The notes under the pieces: generated by a model
Databases searched by the model: none
The model's input: only the letters and a program-made list of their open reading frames with translations
Told to the model about the DNA's origin: nothing
Made by a program: the position numbers and the translations under genes
NCBI GenBank assembly: GCA_035325995.1
Contig: DAOKYU010000011.1
Location: forward strand, 20,633-84,632
Length of the DNA: 64,000 nucleotides
Origin: Thermodesulfobacteriota bacterium
GTDB taxonomy: Bacteria; Desulfobacterota_D; UBA1144; Nemesobacterales; UBA2774
Reading direction: 5' to 3'
Part shown: one piece after another, positions 51,307 to 60,569 of the stretch
How positions within the stretch are numbered: position 1 is the stretch's first letter
Layout: every line of letters starts with the position of its first letter

Positions 51307-52017
51307 CTATGAAGTATATATCTCCCCGCTTCTTATGAATATGATTCTGTCCGTGAGCTCTTCCATGCGGGGGCGGTTGTGGGAGACTATGAGCACCGTC
51401 TTCCCGCCGGAGGAAAGCTCCTTTATTTTCGAGAGGCATTTTTCCTGAAAGGCCTCGTCGCCGACAGCGAGTATCTCGTCTATGAGTATGATGTCGGCGC
51501 TGCTGTGCACTGCAATCGAGAACCCGAGCCGTGCGCTCATGCCGTCCGAGTATTTCTTGACGGGCATGTCGAGGAACCTTCTCTCTATGTCCGAGAACTC
51601 GATTATTCTCTCGATGTTCTCCCTGACCTCTCTTATCGTCATGCCGATTATGGTGCCGTTGGTGTATATGTTTTCCCGGCCGGTGAGGTCGGGGTGAAAC
51701 CCCGCGCCGACGGATATGAGCGGGGCGACCCTGCCGTTCACCTTCACCGTGCCGAGGTTCGGATACGTCACAGATGCGATGAGCTTGAGAATGGTCGTCT
51801 TGCCCGCGCCGTTATGCCCGAAGAGGCCGACGCATTCGCCCTTCGCGATTTCTATGTTCACGCCCTTAAGCGCCCAGAACTCGCTCTCGCCGAGCCCTCC
51901 GGCGTCTTTTCGCCTTAAGGTCTGCGAGAGCTCTTCGCGGAGTGATTTGTGGAAGATGTCCTTCGTCGAATACTTCTTCCATACGTCGGAAAGGCGTATC
52001 ATGGCGTCAGATGACAT
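51307..52017 (-). CDS. wzt: Polysaccharide ABC exporter ATPase (Wzt/KpsT-like)
   Basis: ATPase subunit of 236 residues for export of O-antigen or capsule. It shows Walker A GHNGAGKTT, the signature region YSDGMSARLGFSIA and Walker B IILIDEILAVGD, typical of the polysaccharide-export subgroup. The protein stops soon after the switch His (IVSHNRPRMEE), at RSGEIYTS, without a C-terminal carbohydrate-binding domain, so chain-length or end-group recognition must work as in KpsT-type systems. It overlaps wzm by eleven bases. Confidence 0.9.
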   Translation of the reverse strand: MSSDAMIRLSDVWKKYSTKDIFHKSLREELSQTLRRKDAGGLGESEFWALKGVNIEIAKGECVGLFGHNGAGKTTILKLIASVTYPNLGTVKVNGRVAPLISVGAGFHPDLTGRENIYTNGTIIGMTIREVRENIERIIEFSDIERRFLDMPVKKYSDGMSARLGFSIAVHSSADIILIDEILAVGDEAFQEKCLSKIKELSSGGKTVLIVSHNRPRMEELTDRIIFIRSGEIYTS

Positions 52018-52780
52018 CGGCGAAGTCCCTCTCGGTTTTAACGAAGAATCTGCAGGAAAGATAATAGAATACGGCCACGATCGCGGCGACCAGGACGAAC
52101 TGCCAGAGCACTACGCCCCGGCCTTCGACGAGGCACCTTCTCATGTTCTCGATTATAAACGTGAGCGGATTAAGGAACAGTATCAGCTTCAGCTTGAGTG
52201 ACAGCTTGTCGATGGAATACAGGACCGGGGAGGCGAAGAAGAGGAGCTGTATGAAAAACCCTGTCGCGAGCTTAACGTCCCTGTAGTAGACGTTAAGGCT
52301 GGAAAGGACGAGGCAGACGGAGATCGTGAAAACGAATAAAAGCGCAAGAAGCGGGAATATCCAGAGGGCGTTCAGCGTAATCCCGATGCCGTAGGCCGCG
52401 AGCATTATAAAAAATATGACCGATGCGATGAGGTAATCCGCGAAGGCGAGAACGACGCCCGCCAGCGGCAGTATCTCGCGCGGGAAATATATCTTGGTTA
52501 TGAGGGTGTAGTTGCCTGTGAGGCTCGTCAGGGAATAGTTGGCCGAAGACGCGAAGAACGTCCACGGCAGGAGTCCCGCGTAGAAAAATACCGCCCTCGG
52601 GGAGTCTGAAACCTGGACCTTGATTATATATGTGAAGACGAACGTGAAGAGGAGCATCATGCTGAGGGGCTGAATCACGGCCCAGAGGACGCCTATCACC
52701 GACTGGCGGTAGCGGATGCTGAACTCGCGCCAGGCGTAGACGAGGAAGAGGTCTTTGTAGGGTAGAATGCGCTTTAGCAT
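52007..52780 (-). CDS. wzm: Polysaccharide ABC exporter permease (Wzm/KpsM-like)
   Basis: A 257-residue ABC-2 membrane subunit with six hydrophobic segments. The N-terminal YAWREFSIRYRQSVIGVLWAVIQPL is the characteristic coupling region of Wzm/TagG/KpsM proteins. With the adjacent ATPase it moves a finished lipid-linked glycan across the inner membrane. It lies 31 bases behind the upstream GT2 gene. Confidence 0.92.
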   Translation of the reverse strand: MLKRILPYKDLFLVYAWREFSIRYRQSVIGVLWAVIQPLSMMLLFTFVFTYIIKVQVSDSPRAVFFYAGLLPWTFFASSANYSLTSLTGNYTLITKIYFPREILPLAGVVLAFADYLIASVIFFIMLAAYGIGITLNALWIFPLLALLFVFTISVCLVLSSLNVYYRDVKLATGFFIQLLFFASPVLYSIDKLSLKLKLILFLNPLTFIIENMRRCLVEGRGVVLWQFVLVAAIVAVFYYLSCRFFVKTERDFADVI

Positions 52781-52811
52781 GAGATTCGGGCCGGCATCGG
52801 CCGGGCGAGTA

Positions 52812-53717
52812 TTAATTATAGTCTATTTTCCTTCCGGTAAACGAGTACCAGACGCCCTTCAGAAATCCGAGGCTGAACCTCCCCTGCATTCTGCATCTGG
52901 TGTTGAACGGCACCACTAAAAGCGGAAGATAGCGCGAGCCGTTTGCCAGGAGCATGAGCCAGACGGGGAGGGGATACCTCCCTCTCAGCTTCGCGAACGA
53001 GAGGCCGACTGCCGCCGCCTTCCCGGTGCCCGTCGTGACGAGGGGCGGGTGCATGTATGAAAGCCTCTCCGATTTCAGGGCGTTCTTTCCCGAGGCGGCT
53101 AGCCTTACGGCGAGCTCGACGTCCTCCTGCCCTATGATCCCGGAGACGAAGCCCGAGAGGTCGCGAAGGGTTTCTCTCCTGTAGGCCATGCAGCGGTTCG
53201 TCGGGAAATAGGGGTCGTGAAAGCTATACCTTCCCTCAATGATCGAGTAGCTCGCGCTTCCGCGCGGCATTATGGCGTCGGCCCCCGTGGACTCGAATTC
53301 CTGGACGAGGGACGTTAAGAAGCCCCCGTCTAGTATGACTGTGTCGTCGTCTAAAAAGAGCACATACCTGCCGCCCGTCTTCGAAAGCCCGTAGTTCCGG
53401 GAATAGCCCATTACGCCGAAGCCGTCTTCGAGCGTGTGGTACCTTATATCGAGAGCGCCTGAGAATTCGTCCGCCGCCGCTTTCCCTTCGGGCGTCCCGC
53501 CCCTGTCCTCCACCAGCACAACCTCGAACCTCTCGCGGCCGAGGTCCTGCTCCGAAAGGCAGGCGAGTATGACGCGGAGGAGGTCCGTCCTCTTGTAAAA
53601 GTTAATGACGCAGGAGACTTCGCACCCGGGCCGCGCGTCGCCGACATCGGCGTCGCCTTTGAGCGAAAAGGGGAATATGCGATACGCGGCTTTGAGTACA
53701 GGGGTTCGTATGTCCAT
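52812..53717 (-). CDS. Glycosyltransferase family 2
   Basis: GT-A fold transferase of 301 residues. The motifs CVINFYKRTDLLRVILACL, VLVEDRGG and the DxD-type LFLDDDTVILDGG are present, with a downstream GxxGxEDVELAVRL acceptor segment. It has the high GC of the chromosome. First gene of the minus-strand glycan run; an inverted repeat lies just upstream (53730-53769). Confidence 0.88.
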   Translation of the reverse strand: MDIRTPVLKAAYRIFPFSLKGDADVGDARPGCEVSCVINFYKRTDLLRVILACLSEQDLGRERFEVVLVEDRGGTPEGKAAADEFSGALDIRYHTLEDGFGVMGYSRNYGLSKTGGRYVLFLDDDTVILDGGFLTSLVQEFESTGADAIMPRGSASYSIIEGRYSFHDPYFPTNRCMAYRRETLRDLSGFVSGIIGQEDVELAVRLAASGKNALKSERLSYMHPPLVTTGTGKAAAVGLSFAKLRGRYPLPVWLMLLANGSRYLPLLVVPFNTRCRMQGRFSLGFLKGVWYSFTGRKIDYN

Positions 53718-53729
53718 ATCCGTTGTTAG

Positions 53730-53769
53730 TTCGGGCGATATAGATTACATTAGTAATTTTGCGCCCGAA
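53730..53769. promoter_or_regulatory. Inverted repeat between divergent GT2 and macro-domain genes
   Basis: TTCGGGCG (53730-53737) and CGCCCGAA (53762-53769) form a perfect 8-bp dyad around a 24-base AT-rich spacer. They lie in the 75-base gap between two divergent starts, where the promoters should be. An operator role is inferred from position only. Confidence 0.35.
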
Positions 53770-53792
53770 AAGTCAAGCATAAGAGCGTTATC

Positions 53793-54332
53793 ATGAGCAT
53801 CCCCGAAATAGCGATACTTAAAGGCGACATAACCGACATCGACGCTGACGCCATAGTCAACGCCGCGAATACGGCCCTCGTCCTCGGCTCGGGGGTCGCG
53901 GGGGCGATACGGAGAAAGGGCGGCCCCGGAATACAGGCCGAGTGCGACGCGGAGTCGCCCGTTCCGCTGGGCGAGGCGGCGATAACAGGGGGCGGTAACC
54001 TGAAGACCCGGCACGTGATCCACGCGGCAGCGATGCATTTAGGCAGTGGCGTGAGCGCGGAATCGCTCCTCCATGCTACTTTAAACAGCCTCAAAAGGGC
54101 AGGCGAGGCCGGTATAAAGACCATTGCCTTCCCCGCGATTGGCACGGGCGTCGGCGGATTCCCCGTGAAGGAGTGTGCGGAGATCATGCTGGACGCTGTG
54201 ACCGCACGCTCGGCCGAATATGCTCCGAGCCTCGAAAGGGCCTATTTCGTCCTCTTCGACGAGGAAAGCGAAAGGGTTTTCCGGGAGGCCCTCGAAGAGC
54301 GTCTCGTGCGTAAAGAGAAAAGAGAAGACTGA
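53793..54332 (+). CDS. Macro domain protein (ADP-ribose binding/hydrolase)
   Basis: A 179-residue single macro domain. Ligand-binding segments are VNAANTALVLGSGVAGAIRRKGG and AIGTGVGGFPVKECAEIM, both typical of MacroD-like ADP-ribosyl and O-acetyl-ADP-ribose hydrolases. No signal peptide. It starts divergently from the glycan run and is followed four bases later by the Nudix gene; together they could process ADP-ribose-type metabolites. Confidence 0.88.
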   Translation: MSIPEIAILKGDITDIDADAIVNAANTALVLGSGVAGAIRRKGGPGIQAECDAESPVPLGEAAITGGGNLKTRHVIHAAAMHLGSGVSAESLLHATLNSLKRAGEAGIKTIAFPAIGTGVGGFPVKECAEIMLDAVTARSAEYAPSLERAYFVLFDEESERVFREALEERLVRKEKRED

Positions 54333-54336
54333 ACCC

Positions 54337-54942
54337 ATGACAATATTGAGCGGCAGCGGGAAGATCGCCGCCCTGGAGCGGCTTTTGAAGGAAAGAAACC
54401 CGGCAAAGATCGGGGGAGATGCCGGCTTCGTTCACGCCGCCGTGATGATGATATTAAAAGAAACGGAGGAGGAGTTCTCGATGCTCTTCATCAAGCGTCC
54501 CGAGGCCGAGTGGGACCCGTTTTCGGGCCACATGGCGTTTCCCGGCGGGAGAATGAGCGATGGGGACGAGAGCAAGCTCGAAACGGCCATGAGGGAGACT
54601 CGGGAGGAGATAGGGGTCGATCTCGGCGTTCACGGGAGAATACTGGGTGAGCTCGACGACGTGAATCCCAACAATCCAAAGGCCAGGGGGTATATAGTGA
54701 CCCCTTACCTGTCCTTCCTTACGAGGGAAGTCCCGCTCGAGCTCGACAGGAGGGAGGTGGAAGAGGCGGTGTGGGTGCCGATGGAACACCTGAGAGACAA
54801 AAGGAATTTCAAGGTGAGGCCGAGGGAGCGGGAGGGAAGGCTCGTCGAGGATTACGCCTATAACTACGGGCCCTACCTGATATGGGGGATGACGGGCAGA
54901 ATAGTGCACAGCTTTCTGTCCATAACCTCCCAGATTTGTTAA
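54337..54942 (+). CDS. Nudix hydrolase, CoA pyrophosphatase-like
   Basis: A 201-residue Nudix enzyme. The Nudix box runs from GGRMSDGDE to RETREEIGV, with the catalytic REETREE-type core intact, and the preceding SGHMAFPGG resembles NudL-type CoA pyrophosphatases. The ATG at 54337 is taken, because the upstream frame runs inside the macro gene. It probably cleaves a nucleoside diphosphate-linked metabolite; the exact substrate is uncertain. Confidence 0.85.
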   Translation: MTILSGSGKIAALERLLKERNPAKIGGDAGFVHAAVMMILKETEEEFSMLFIKRPEAEWDPFSGHMAFPGGRMSDGDESKLETAMRETREEIGVDLGVHGRILGELDDVNPNNPKARGYIVTPYLSFLTREVPLELDRREVEEAVWVPMEHLRDKRNFKVRPREREGRLVEDYAYNYGPYLIWGMTGRIVHSFLSITSQIC

Positions 54943-55010
54943 ATTTCTGGATTTTCACTACCCCGGGTGATAGAATTGACGGAAAAGCATTATAATTAAA
55001 GGGAGCTGAA

Positions 55011-55445
55011 ATGAGGGGTGTAAATAAAGTAATTCTGATAGGAAACCTGGGCCGTGACCCGGAGATAAGGTACACGACGGGGGGGCAGGCCGTGGCCAAT
55101 TTTACGGTGGCCACGACCGAATCGTACAAGACCAAGAGCGGAGAGAGGCAGGAGACTACGGAGTGGCACAGGGTGGTCGCGTGGGGGAGGCTGGCCGAGA
55201 TATGCGGCGAGTACCTCAACAAGGGGAAGATGGTATACATAGAGGGGACGTTGAGGACCCGCTCATGGGAAGACAAGGAAGGCAAGACCAGGTGGACTAC
55301 CGAAATAATGGCCCGGGAGATGCAAATGCTGAGCCCCGCGGGCGGAAGGCAGGAGCGCGAGGGCGGCAGCCGCGACGATCGCATGCCGGACGATTTCGAC
55401 ATAGACGAGGATTCATTCGGCTCTGACGACGATATACCGTTCTGA
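55011..55445 (+). CDS. ssb: Single-stranded DNA-binding protein
   Basis: A 144-residue SSB with an N-terminal OB fold ([42 protein letters not shown]) and a short flexible linker. The C-terminal acidic tip is the canonical DDDIPF that recruits repair and replication partners. Upstream GGGAGCTG serves as ribosome site. Confidence 0.96.
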   Translation: MRGVNKVILIGNLGRDPEIRYTTGGQAVANFTVATTESYKTKSGERQETTEWHRVVAWGRLAEICGEYLNKGKMVYIEGTLRTRSWEDKEGKTRWTTEIMAREMQMLSPAGGRQEREGGSRDDRMPDDFDIDEDSFGSDDDIPF

Positions 55446-55513
55446 CACAGGCTATAGACGGGCGACATACCTGCCTGGGCCTTTATGGAAGAGGCGTCCG
55501 CACTAACATAAAC

Positions 55514-55870
55514 ATGAAGCTGACCGATATAAAAAGGGTCGAAAAACCCTGGGGATACGAGCTCTGGTGGGCGCACACCGACAGATACGTCGGCAAGATA
55601 CTGCACATCAACAAGGGGCAGAGCCTGAGCTATCAATATCACGAGGTAAAGGACGAATCGCTCCTTCTTTACAGCGGCAAGATGGCCCTCGAAATAGAGG
55701 AAAAGGGCGGGAATAAAGAAGTATTGACACTGACGCCGGGGGAGTCGCTCCGGATTACGCCGTATACGAAGCACAGGATGACGGCTATCGAGGAATGCGA
55801 GGTCATAGAGGTTTCGACCCCCGAGGTCGAGGACGTTATCAGGCTTGAAGACAGATACGGAAGGGTTTAA
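55514..55870 (+). CDS. Cupin protein, mannose-6-phosphate isomerase type II-like
   Basis: A 118-residue single cupin. It opens RVEKPWGYELWWAHTDRYVGKIL, and the metal-binding region SYQYHEVKDE to TPYTKHRM resembles the C-terminal isomerase domain of bifunctional mannose-1-phosphate guanylyltransferase/isomerase. It may isomerise mannose 6-phosphate or another phosphosugar. It precedes glmU by nine bases, which suggests a link to sugar-nucleotide supply. Confidence 0.75.
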   Translation: MKLTDIKRVEKPWGYELWWAHTDRYVGKILHINKGQSLSYQYHEVKDESLLLYSGKMALEIEEKGGNKEVLTLTPGESLRITPYTKHRMTAIEECEVIEVSTPEVEDVIRLEDRYGRV

Positions 55871-55879
55871 GGAAACGAA

Positions 55880-57256
55880 ATGTCTTTAGCGGTGGTCGTG
55901 CTTGCAGCCGGAATGGGAAAAAGGATGAAGTCCCGCCTGCCGAAGGTGCTCCATCCCGTCCTCGGGCGGCCAATGCTGGCGTATGTTATGGATGCGGTCG
56001 CCGGGCTATCCCCGGAAAAGACGGTAATCGTAATCGGAAACGGGGGGGGAGAGGTCGCGAAAGCGGCAGGGGATGGCGTATCGTACGCGAGGCAGGAAGA
56101 GCAGCTCGGCACGGGGCACGCAGCCACATGTGCCCGTAGCGCGCTCAGGGGCTTTAAGGGCGACGTCCTCATACTGAACGGCGATTATCCGCTGATTACT
56201 GATAAGACTCTGAAATCATTCGTAAAAAAGCACCGGAAGGACGAGGCGGACGTGTCGGTTCTGACGGCGTTTGTGGACGACCCGCACGGCTACGGCAGGA
56301 TTTTGCGTAACGGAAGCGGGAACGTGGACCGAATCGTCGAGGAAAAGGATGCGTCGGCGGACGAAAAAAAGATAAACGAAATAAATTCAGGGACTTATTG
56401 TGTTAAATCGGACTTCCTCTGGAAGGCGCTTTCCGCCCTGACCCCACAGAACAGCCAGGGGGAATACTATCTGACCGACATCGTGGGCATAGCGAAGGGT
56501 AAGTCTCTCGGGATATCGGGGATACCCGTAAAAGACCCGAACGAGGTCCTCGGCGTCAACGACAGGGCGCAGCTCGCCTACGCCGAGGGGCTTTTAAGGG
56601 ACAGGACGAACGGAAGCCTGATGGCCGGCGGCGTTACGATGGTCGACCCGGCCAATACTTACATTTCCCCGGGGGTAAAGATAGGCAGGGATACCGTCAT
56701 TTACCCGGGGACATATATTTACGGCCGCACCGTGATCGGCGAGGGCTCTTTCATAGGGCCGGGGGTGTGGATAGAGGACTCCAGGATCGGCGGCGGCGTT
56801 ACGATTAAAATGTCCTGTTATATCACGGGGGCCGATGTGGAAGACTGTGTATCGATCGGCCCGTTCGCGCATTTAAGGCCGGGCGCGAAGATCATGGACG
56901 GCGCCAAGGTAGGGAATTTTGTCGAGATAAAGAAGTCAACCGTCGGGCGCGGGTCGAAAGTGCCGCATCTTTCGTACGTCGGCGACGCCGTCCTCGGAAC
57001 GGGCGTAAATATCGGCGCGGGGACGATTACGTGCAATTATGACGGATTTAATAAATATGAGACGATTATAGGGGATAATGTATTTATAGGGAGCGATACG
57101 ATGCTGGTCGCGCCGGTGAGGGTCGGAAAAGGAGCGACGACGGGGGCGGGCTCGACTATTACGAAGGACGTACCGGAAGGCGCCCTCGCCATAGGGCGCG
57201 CAAGGCAGACGATAATCGACAACTGGGACAGGAGACCCAAAGAAAAGAAGAAATGA
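55880..57256 (+). CDS. glmU: Bifunctional GlmU (GlcNAc-1-P uridyltransferase / GlcN-1-P acetyltransferase)
   Basis: Enzyme of 458 residues that makes UDP-GlcNAc for peptidoglycan and lipid A. The N-terminal nucleotidyltransferase has LAAGMGKRMKS and LPKVLHPVLGRPM. The C-terminal half is a left-handed beta-helix built of hexapeptide repeats, ending with the acetyl-CoA site region around GAGTITCNYDG. Two bases separate its stop from the glmS start, so the two steps of amino-sugar synthesis are co-transcribed. Confidence 0.96.
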   Translation: MSLAVVVLAAGMGKRMKSRLPKVLHPVLGRPMLAYVMDAVAGLSPEKTVIVIGNGGGEVAKAAGDGVSYARQEEQLGTGHAATCARSALRGFKGDVLILNGDYPLITDKTLKSFVKKHRKDEADVSVLTAFVDDPHGYGRILRNGSGNVDRIVEEKDASADEKKINEINSGTYCVKSDFLWKALSALTPQNSQGEYYLTDIVGIAKGKSLGISGIPVKDPNEVLGVNDRAQLAYAEGLLRDRTNGSLMAGGVTMVDPANTYISPGVKIGRDTVIYPGTYIYGRTVIGEGSFIGPGVWIEDSRIGGGVTIKMSCYITGADVEDCVSIGPFAHLRPGAKIMDGAKVGNFVEIKKSTVGRGSKVPHLSYVGDAVLGTGVNIGAGTITCNYDGFNKYETIIGDNVFIGSDTMLVAPVRVGKGATTGAGSTITKDVPEGALAIGRARQTIIDNWDRRPKEKKK

Positions 57257-57257
57257 C

Positions 57258-59090
57258 ATGTGCGGTATAGTCGGATACGTAGGAGACGAGGAAAAAACAG
57301 TCGGTGTGCTCATGGAGGGGCTCTCGCGGCTCGAGTACAGGGGGTACGATTCGGCGGGAATCGCCCTCATGGAGAACGGGCACCCGAGGGTTTTCAGGAG
57401 CACGGGAAAGCTCGAAAACCTGAGGAAGAAGCTGGATAACCACGAGCTCCAAGGCACGCTGGGCATAGGCCATACGAGATGGGCCACGCACGGCGGGGCC
57501 ACCGAAAATAACGCCCACCCCCATACATCCGGCGGGACGTCCGTAGTTCACAACGGGATCATAGAGAATTATTCCGAGCTCAAGGAAGAGCTCGCGGCGA
57601 AGGGGTATGAATTCACTTCGGACACCGACACCGAAATCATAGCCCACCTGATAGAGGATTTTTCCAGGGAGGGACTCACTTTCGAAGAGGCGTTCAGGGC
57701 GGCGTTCATGAGGATCGAAGGATCCTACGCCGTGGCCGCAATTTCGGAGAGGGAGCCCGACAAGGTAATCGCCACCCGGAAATTTTCGCCGCTTATAGTC
57801 GGCTGCGGCGAGCACGAGAATTTCCTCGCGTCGGACGTCCCGGCTGTGCTGCCCTTCTGCAGGAATGTCATATTCCTCGAAGACGGGGACGTTGTCGTGC
57901 TCGGGAGGGACTCCATAGCGGTTACGGACCTTCAGGGGGGCCCGGTAGACAGGAAAATCGACAGGATCAACTGGGACCCTGTTTCCGTCGAGAAGTGCGG
58001 ATACCGCCATTACATGCTAAAAGAGATCCACGAGCAGCCCCAGGCCGTCCTCGACACGATGCGCGGACGGTTTTCGGAGGATACCGGCGAGATATATTTC
58101 GACGGGCTCGACAGCTCGAATTACAAGAACATAGAGCGGATAGTCATACTAGCATGCGGCACGTCGTTTCACGCGTCCCTCATCGGGAAGTACATGATAG
58201 AGACCGTAGCGCATATACCGGTGCAGGTGGAGATAGCGTCCGAGTTCAGGTACCGAAACCCGATAATCGACAACGACACACTGGCCATAGCTGTATCCCA
58301 ATCCGGGGAGACGGCGGATACGTCCGAGGCCCTCACGGAGGCGAAGTCGAAAGGTGCGGAGACGCTCGCCATAACGAACGTTCTCATGAGCAAGATCGCG
58401 AGGGACGCGGACGGTGTCATTTATACCCATGCAGGGCCTGAAATAGGCGTCGCATCGACGAAGGCCTTTACGACCCAGCTTATAGTATTTTATTTCCTCG
58501 CGCTCTATCTCGGGCAGATAAAGAAGACTATCGGCAGGGAGGAATCGCGCGAGCTCCTTAAGGACGCGATAAGGATTCCCCAGCTTATACAGATAACGCT
58601 CGGGCTCGACGACGCCGTAAAAGAGCTCGCACAGGACTTCTTCCAGTACAGGAATTTCCTTTACCTCGGAAGGGGCATAAGCCATCCGGTGGCGTACGAA
58701 GGGGCGCTCAAGTTAAAGGAAGTGTCCTACATTCACGCCGAGGGGTACGCCGCCGGCGAGATGAAGCACGGCCCTATAGCCCTCATAGACGAAGATATGC
58801 CGGTCGTTCTCATTGCGCCCAATGACGGCGTAACGTTCAAGAAGATACTCGGGAACCTCCAGGAAATAAGAGCGCGTCGGGGGAAGGTCATATTCGTGAC
58901 CTCGAGCGGGGCGGCCGAGGAGCTGCGCACCGCCGCCGACAGGGTTATCATAATCCCGGAGAGCAGTAATCTTCTGAGCCCGATAATATCGGTCATACCG
59001 CTCCAGCTTCTCGCGTATCACGTAGCGAATTTCAAGGGGACGGACGTAGACCAGCCGAGGAATCTGGCCAAGGTCGTTACCGTGGAATAA
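57258..59090 (+). CDS. glmS: Glucosamine-6-phosphate synthase
   Basis: Glutamine-dependent aminotransferase of 610 residues that converts fructose 6-phosphate to glucosamine 6-phosphate. The N-terminal nucleophile Cys follows Met in MCGIVGYVG; glutaminase segments RLEYRGYDSAG and HTRWATHG follow. The C-terminal half has two SIS sugar-isomerase domains (CGTSFHAS, SQSGETADT). The C-terminus DQPRNLAKVVTVE is diagnostic. No glmS ribozyme is possible in the two-base gap before it. Confidence 0.97.
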   Translation: MCGIVGYVGDEEKTVGVLMEGLSRLEYRGYDSAGIALMENGHPRVFRSTGKLENLRKKLDNHELQGTLGIGHTRWATHGGATENNAHPHTSGGTSVVHNGIIENYSELKEELAAKGYEFTSDTDTEIIAHLIEDFSREGLTFEEAFRAAFMRIEGSYAVAAISEREPDKVIATRKFSPLIVGCGEHENFLASDVPAVLPFCRNVIFLEDGDVVVLGRDSIAVTDLQGGPVDRKIDRINWDPVSVEKCGYRHYMLKEIHEQPQAVLDTMRGRFSEDTGEIYFDGLDSSNYKNIERIVILACGTSFHASLIGKYMIETVAHIPVQVEIASEFRYRNPIIDNDTLAIAVSQSGETADTSEALTEAKSKGAETLAITNVLMSKIARDADGVIYTHAGPEIGVASTKAFTTQLIVFYFLALYLGQIKKTIGREESRELLKDAIRIPQLIQITLGLDDAVKELAQDFFQYRNFLYLGRGISHPVAYEGALKLKEVSYIHAEGYAAGEMKHGPIALIDEDMPVVLIAPNDGVTFKKILGNLQEIRARRGKVIFVTSSGAAEELRTAADRVIIIPESSNLLSPIISVIPLQLLAYHVANFKGTDVDQPRNLAKVVTVE

Positions 59091-59239
59091 TCCCGTAAAA
59101 CCCGTATTCCTCATCCGTTTTACGTTCATAAGTCAGGCTCGTATTTTCAATTTCCCTTTTTCGCTTCCAAAGAGAAAATAATCAGGTAGATTATTGGGCT
59201 TCTTGCAGTAACTACCCAAGCCTAAGAGGTCCTATAACG

Positions 59240-60514
59240 ATGAAGGTACTTGTCGTCGGAGGCGGCGGCAGAGAGCACGCGCTCTGCTGGAAAATCAGTC
59301 AGAGCCCACTTGTTACGACGCTTTACTGCGCGCCGGGTAACCCGGGGATCGCGAAGAACGCGAAGTGCGTCGATATAAAGACGCACGACATCGACGGTTA
59401 CGTGAGGTTTGCGAAGTCTAACGAAATAGACCTCACCGTCGTAGGCCCCGAGTTTCCGCTCTCGCTCGGAATCGCCGACAGGTTTGGCGACGAGGGGCTC
59501 CATATTTTCGGGCCCACCAAGGCCGCGGCGGAGATCGAGACGAGCAAGGCCTTTTCGAAAAATCTGATGAAGAAGTACGATATACCGACGGCGTTTTTCT
59601 CGGCCTTCACCGATTACGAAGAGGCCATCGCTTGGGTGAGGGAAGTGAAGCCTCCGCTCGTCATAAAGGCCGACGGGCTTGCGGCGGGAAAGGGGGTTTT
59701 CGTCTGCCATACCGAAGAGGAGGCGATACAGGCCCTCGACGACGTGATGCGGAAGAAGATATTCGGCGACTCCGGCGACCAGGTGGTTATAGAAGAGTTT
59801 CTCCGCGGCGAGGAGGCGTCGTTCTTTGCGCTGACCGACGGGGTAAACGTCGTGCCGCTAGAAGCCTCGCAGGACCATAAGGCCCTTCTCGACGGCGACC
59901 AGGGGCCGAACACGGGCGGCATGGGGGCCTATACCCCGGCTCCGATCGTTACCCCGAAGATGGCCGAGCTCGTGATGTCGAGGATCATGCTCCCGACCGT
60001 AAAGGCAATGAGGGAAGAGGGGCGGGAGTATAAGGGGGTCTTGTACGCCGGGCTCATGATAGAGGACGGGAACCCGAAAGTGCTCGAATTTAACTGCAGG
60101 TTCGGCGACCCGGAGACCCAGCCTCTGATGATGAGGCTCGAGTCGGACATCGTGCCGATTCTGCGCGCGGTTGCAGGAAGGGGGATATCGCGGGAGACCG
60201 TGGAGTGGAAGGACGAGGCCTCGGTGTGCGTCGTGATGGCGTCGAAGGGCTACCCCGGAGATTATAAAAAAGGGGTCCCTATAGGCGGGCTTGACGAATT
60301 ACGGGATATGGACGGCGTCGTCGCATTTCATTCGGGCACGGCGCTCGAAAGCGGGCGGATAGTAACGGACGGGGGAAGGGTGCTCGGGATTACGGCGCTC
60401 GGGGAAAACATACAGGACGCTATAAGGCTTGCCTACAAGGCGGTCGGGAAAATTGACTGCGAGCAGCTTTGCTACAGGACGGACATAGGACGCAAGGCGC
60501 TTCAGCACCTGTAG
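59240..60514 (+). CDS. purD: Phosphoribosylamine-glycine ligase
   Basis: ATP-grasp enzyme of 424 residues for the second step of purine synthesis. The opening VLVVGGGGREHALCWK, the GLAAGKGVFV nucleotide loop, the QDHKALLDGDQGPNTGGMGAY stretch and the FNCRFGDPETQ metal site are all present. The 149-base gap before it contains a 7-bp dyad AATAATC/GATTATT (59177-59195) that could be regulatory. Confidence 0.97.
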   Translation: MKVLVVGGGGREHALCWKISQSPLVTTLYCAPGNPGIAKNAKCVDIKTHDIDGYVRFAKSNEIDLTVVGPEFPLSLGIADRFGDEGLHIFGPTKAAAEIETSKAFSKNLMKKYDIPTAFFSAFTDYEEAIAWVREVKPPLVIKADGLAAGKGVFVCHTEEEAIQALDDVMRKKIFGDSGDQVVIEEFLRGEEASFFALTDGVNVVPLEASQDHKALLDGDQGPNTGGMGAYTPAPIVTPKMAELVMSRIMLPTVKAMREEGREYKGVLYAGLMIEDGNPKVLEFNCRFGDPETQPLMMRLESDIVPILRAVAGRGISRETVEWKDEASVCVVMASKGYPGDYKKGVPIGGLDELRDMDGVVAFHSGTALESGRIVTDGGRVLGITALGENIQDAIRLAYKAVGKIDCEQLCYRTDIGRKALQHL

Positions 60515-60569
60515 ATATTATTGATATTGTCTATAATTTTCACGATAATCGCATGAAGGAGGTGCTAAT

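Noticed and set aside
59094..59124. CGTAAAAC/GTTTTACG inverted repeat after glmS as a terminator
   Set aside because: The stem is AT-rich, the loop is long and there is no downstream T run; it may be chance.
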